In this document: in pieces, positions 11,774 to 13,475 of the stretch | How the letters are laid out: each line of letters begins with the position of its first letter | Position numbering within the stretch: the stretch's first letter is position 1 | Assembly: GCA_028287665.1 (NCBI GenBank) | Contig: JAQBPF010000155.1 | Span: forward strand, 1-13,475 | DNA length: 13,475 nucleotides | Direction of reading: 5' to 3' | Origin: Deinococcus sp. | GTDB taxonomy: Bacteria; Deinococcota; Deinococci; Deinococcales; Deinococcaceae | Position numbers and translations under genes: made by a program | The notes under the pieces: model-generated | The model's input: only the letters and a program-made list of their open reading frames with translations | Databases searched by the model: none | What the model was told of the DNA's origin: nothing

Positions 11774-13195
11774 GTGCCTGACCATTCCCGCCCGTTCCCA
11801 GCCTCTCGTGCTCCAACTGCTGCTCTGGCCCTGTGGCCTGCCCTGACGTTGACCCTGCTGGCGTCCTTTCCGGGCCAGGCCGACGCCGCACCCCTCCTGC
11901 CCGATCCCGCCGCGCTGCTTCAGTCGGCGCCTGCTCTCCGCCTGGAACGTGAATCTGCCGCCCAAACGCTGCTGATCGTGACCGATGCCCGCCAGACCTC
12001 GGCGGCGGTGGCCCGGCGCTACGGCGTCCCCGCCGAAGCGGTGGACCTGTTGCCGACCAGAGAAACAGGGGCACGGGTTCGGCGCATCAAGCTGACTCCT
12101 GAGTCTTCCCGCTCTGCTCCGCTGCACCCTGCGTCGGTGATAGACCACAGGGTCCAGCCCGGCGAAACGCTGGCCTCCATTGCCCGGCGCTTCCGCCTCA
12201 CGGTGGTCGAACTGCTGGGTGCGAATCTGGAGCGCACCAGCCTCGATGACCTGAAGGTGGGCGACACCGTGCGTGTTCCAACCGCCGAAACAGGGGTGCT
12301 GGTGCGGATCAAGCCGGGTCAGACTGCCCTTTCCCTGATCGCTGGCTACGGCGCGGATCTGTGGGCCACCGCCGAGGCCAACGGTGTGTTGCCCACTGAG
12401 CTTCAGGTTGGAGATGCACTGCTGCTGCCCGGTATCCTGGCCGAAAACTTCCATGAGCAACTGGTGGAACGGCGTGAGCAAGAGAAAGAGGCGGAGGTGA
12501 AGGCCCGGATTCTGGACCAGTACACCCGCTTTACCGCCTGGAAAAAAGACCGCGAGCGGGCCCGGTTGCAGCAAAAATACGCCAGGCAGGCCAAATACGA
12601 GGACTATCTGGCCTGGAAAACCAGCCCGGAGCGCCAGCGGATCGTGGCCGCCTACCAGCGTCAGGTACAGTTTGAAGCGGCGCGGGCCGCCCGCCTGAGC
12701 AGAGAACGGGAAGCCGCGCAGCAGGCTGCCGCCAACCGGGCCGCCGCGACCACCACCGCCACCGGATCGAGCGTGGGCCGCGCCGACCCACAGACAAGCA
12801 CGCGGGTCACAGCGGGCGGCGGCCTGGGCTGGCCCATGAATTCCTACCGCATTACCAGCCGCTACGGTGAGCGCGATATCGCCTTCCACCAACAGGTTTT
12901 TCACGGTGGCGTCGATCTGGCCGCTCCCTCTGGCACGCCCATCTATGCCGCTTCCGCTGGCACGGTGACCCAGAGCGGCTACGGCGATTACGGCCTCAAC
13001 GTGTTTACGGCCAGCGGCAATTCCACGCTGGTGTACGGCCATATGAGCCGCACAGCCGTTTCCGCTGGTCAGACGGTGTCACGCGGCCAGTTGATCGGCT
13101 ACGTGGGCTGCTCCGGAATTTGTACCGGCCCCCATCTGCACTTTGAAATCCGGTTGAGTGGGCAGACGATTGACCCACTGGCGTTGCTGCCATGA
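11774..13195 (+). CDS. Secreted LysM - M23 metallopeptidase
   Basis: Probable cell-wall endopeptidase, exported and bound to peptidoglycan. The start is uncertain: a TTG at 11768 is only 2 bases after GGAG, whereas the GTG at 11774 is 7 bases after it, so I chose GTG (473 residues). Seen: a hydrophobic signal segment (15-33) with a likely ADA-AP cleavage near 38, a degenerate LysM-like repeat (about 65-107), LysM 1 with HRVQPGETLASIARRF (125-169), LysM 2 (175-219), a highly charged, probably coiled-coil helix (227-322), an Ala/Thr-rich linker, and an M23 domain (about 350-473). Zinc ligands and catalytic residues are present: His377 and Asp381 in HGGVD, His423 in YGHMS, His454 and His456 in GPHLHFE. 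Two cysteines flank the loop CSGIC before the last motif. The stop overlaps the next start (ATGA). Confidence 0.93.
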   Translation: MPDHSRPFPASRAPTAALALWPALTLTLLASFPGQADAAPLLPDPAALLQSAPALRLERESAAQTLLIVTDARQTSAAVARRYGVPAEAVDLLPTRETGARVRRIKLTPESSRSAPLHPASVIDHRVQPGETLASIARRFRLTVVELLGANLERTSLDDLKVGDTVRVPTAETGVLVRIKPGQTALSLIAGYGADLWATAEANGVLPTELQVGDALLLPGILAENFHEQLVERREQEKEAEVKARILDQYTRFTAWKKDRERARLQQKYARQAKYEDYLAWKTSPERQRIVAAYQRQVQFEAARAARLSREREAAQQAAANRAAATTTATGSSVGRADPQTSTRVTAGGGLGWPMNSYRITSRYGERDIAFHQQVFHGGVDLAAPSGTPIYAASAGTVTQSGYGDYGLNVFTASGNSTLVYGHMSRTAVSAGQTVSRGQLIGYVGCSGICTGPHLHFEIRLSGQTIDPLALLP

Positions 13196-13475
13196 CCTCT
13201 CCGGGCGACGGGGAAAACGCTGGCCTGCACCTCCTGGTCGTTGATGACGAGGCTCAGATTCTGGAACTCCTGGACCTGACCCTGAGCATGAGCGGCTTCC
13301 TGGTCACCACCGCCCGCAGCGGTCCAGAAGCCCTGACCCTGGCCCAGTCCAGACCCTTCGACGTCATCGTGCTCGATATCCTGATGACGCCCTGGGACGG
13401 CTTCGAAACGGTGCGCCAGTTGCACGCGGCGCTGGGTACGGCGCTTCCCCCGGTGGTGTTCCTGTCGGGCCTGAA
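13192..13475 (+). CDS. Response regulator receiver domain, cut by right edge
   Basis: The first 94 codons of a two-component response regulator. The receiver fold is clear: HLLVVDDE with the acidic pair Asp18-Asp19, FDVIVLDILM with the probable phospho-acceptor Asp62, the following P-W-D-G turn (67-70), and VVFLSG with the conserved hydroxyl residue Ser92. The conserved Lys and any output domain lie beyond the window, so it is unknown whether the protein binds DNA or consists of a receiver alone. About a dozen residues precede the first strand. The ATG overlaps the stop of the M23 peptidase gene and has no clear Shine-Dalgarno, so its translation probably depends on the peptidase gene. This hints at a link between wall remodelling and the signalling system, as inference. 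Confidence 0.9.
   Translation, partial: MTSPGDGENAGLHLLVVDDEAQILELLDLTLSMSGFLVTTARSGPEALTLAQSRPFDVIVLDILMTPWDGFETVRQLHAALGTALPPVVFLSGL

Noticed and set aside
10436..13042. Minus-strand open frames opposite rho (10436-11758) and the M23 gene (11771-13042)
   Set aside because: Both are shadows of certain plus-strand genes, without motifs or plausible ribosome sites.

Overview
The window looks like a chromosomal housekeeping region of a Deinococcus species. This is an inference from gene content and protein style: a high-GC sequence, a Thermus-like (type 2) isoleucyl-tRNA synthetase and Rho, bacillithiol synthesis (bshA) and glycolytic genes packed together. I see no mobile element, CRISPR array, tRNA or rRNA.

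Left part (1-4761, all minus strand). Reading in the direction of transcription, from high to low coordinates: bshA (first step of bacillithiol synthesis), gap, pgk, a small NIPSNAP-family gene and tpiA (its last few codons lie beyond the left edge). gap is followed by a strong intrinsic terminator, so pgk-NIPSNAP-tpiA is probably a separate, tightly coupled unit. pgk overlaps the NIPSNAP gene through ATAA if an unusual ATA start is used, and the NIPSNAP gene overlaps tpiA through ATGA. Three copies of a TTGCCT/AGGCAA half-site lie in front of gap.

Middle part (4762-9671). bshA and a plus-strand degV-family gene diverge from a 258-base spacer. degV has a candidate promoter so close to its ATG that the mRNA could be nearly leaderless. 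degV and ileS converge on a perfect 17-bp hairpin. ileS encodes a 1090-residue type 2 enzyme whose HIGH signature reads ALHH and which has only two cysteines. Upstream of ileS, on the same strand, is a DHCW-motif cupin gene.

Regulatory centre (9672-10408). A complete T-box riboswitch reads on the minus strand in front of the cupin gene: stem I landmarks, a probable ATC (Ile) specifier, the TGGTACC bulge and a terminator with seven Ts. The order promoter - T-box - cupin - ileS suggests that uncharged tRNA-Ile controls both genes. Pointing the other way is a short ORF with its own Shine-Dalgarno that overlaps the rho ATG, a possible rho leader peptide.

Right part (10409-13475, plus strand). 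rho is followed by a secreted protein with two LysM domains, a charged helix and an M23 endopeptidase domain. Its stop overlaps the start of a response-regulator receiver domain that runs off the right edge.

The most unusual points are the altered IleRS active-site motif, the cupin gene inside the Ile T-box unit, the ATA start in the glycolytic operon and the rho leader ORF.
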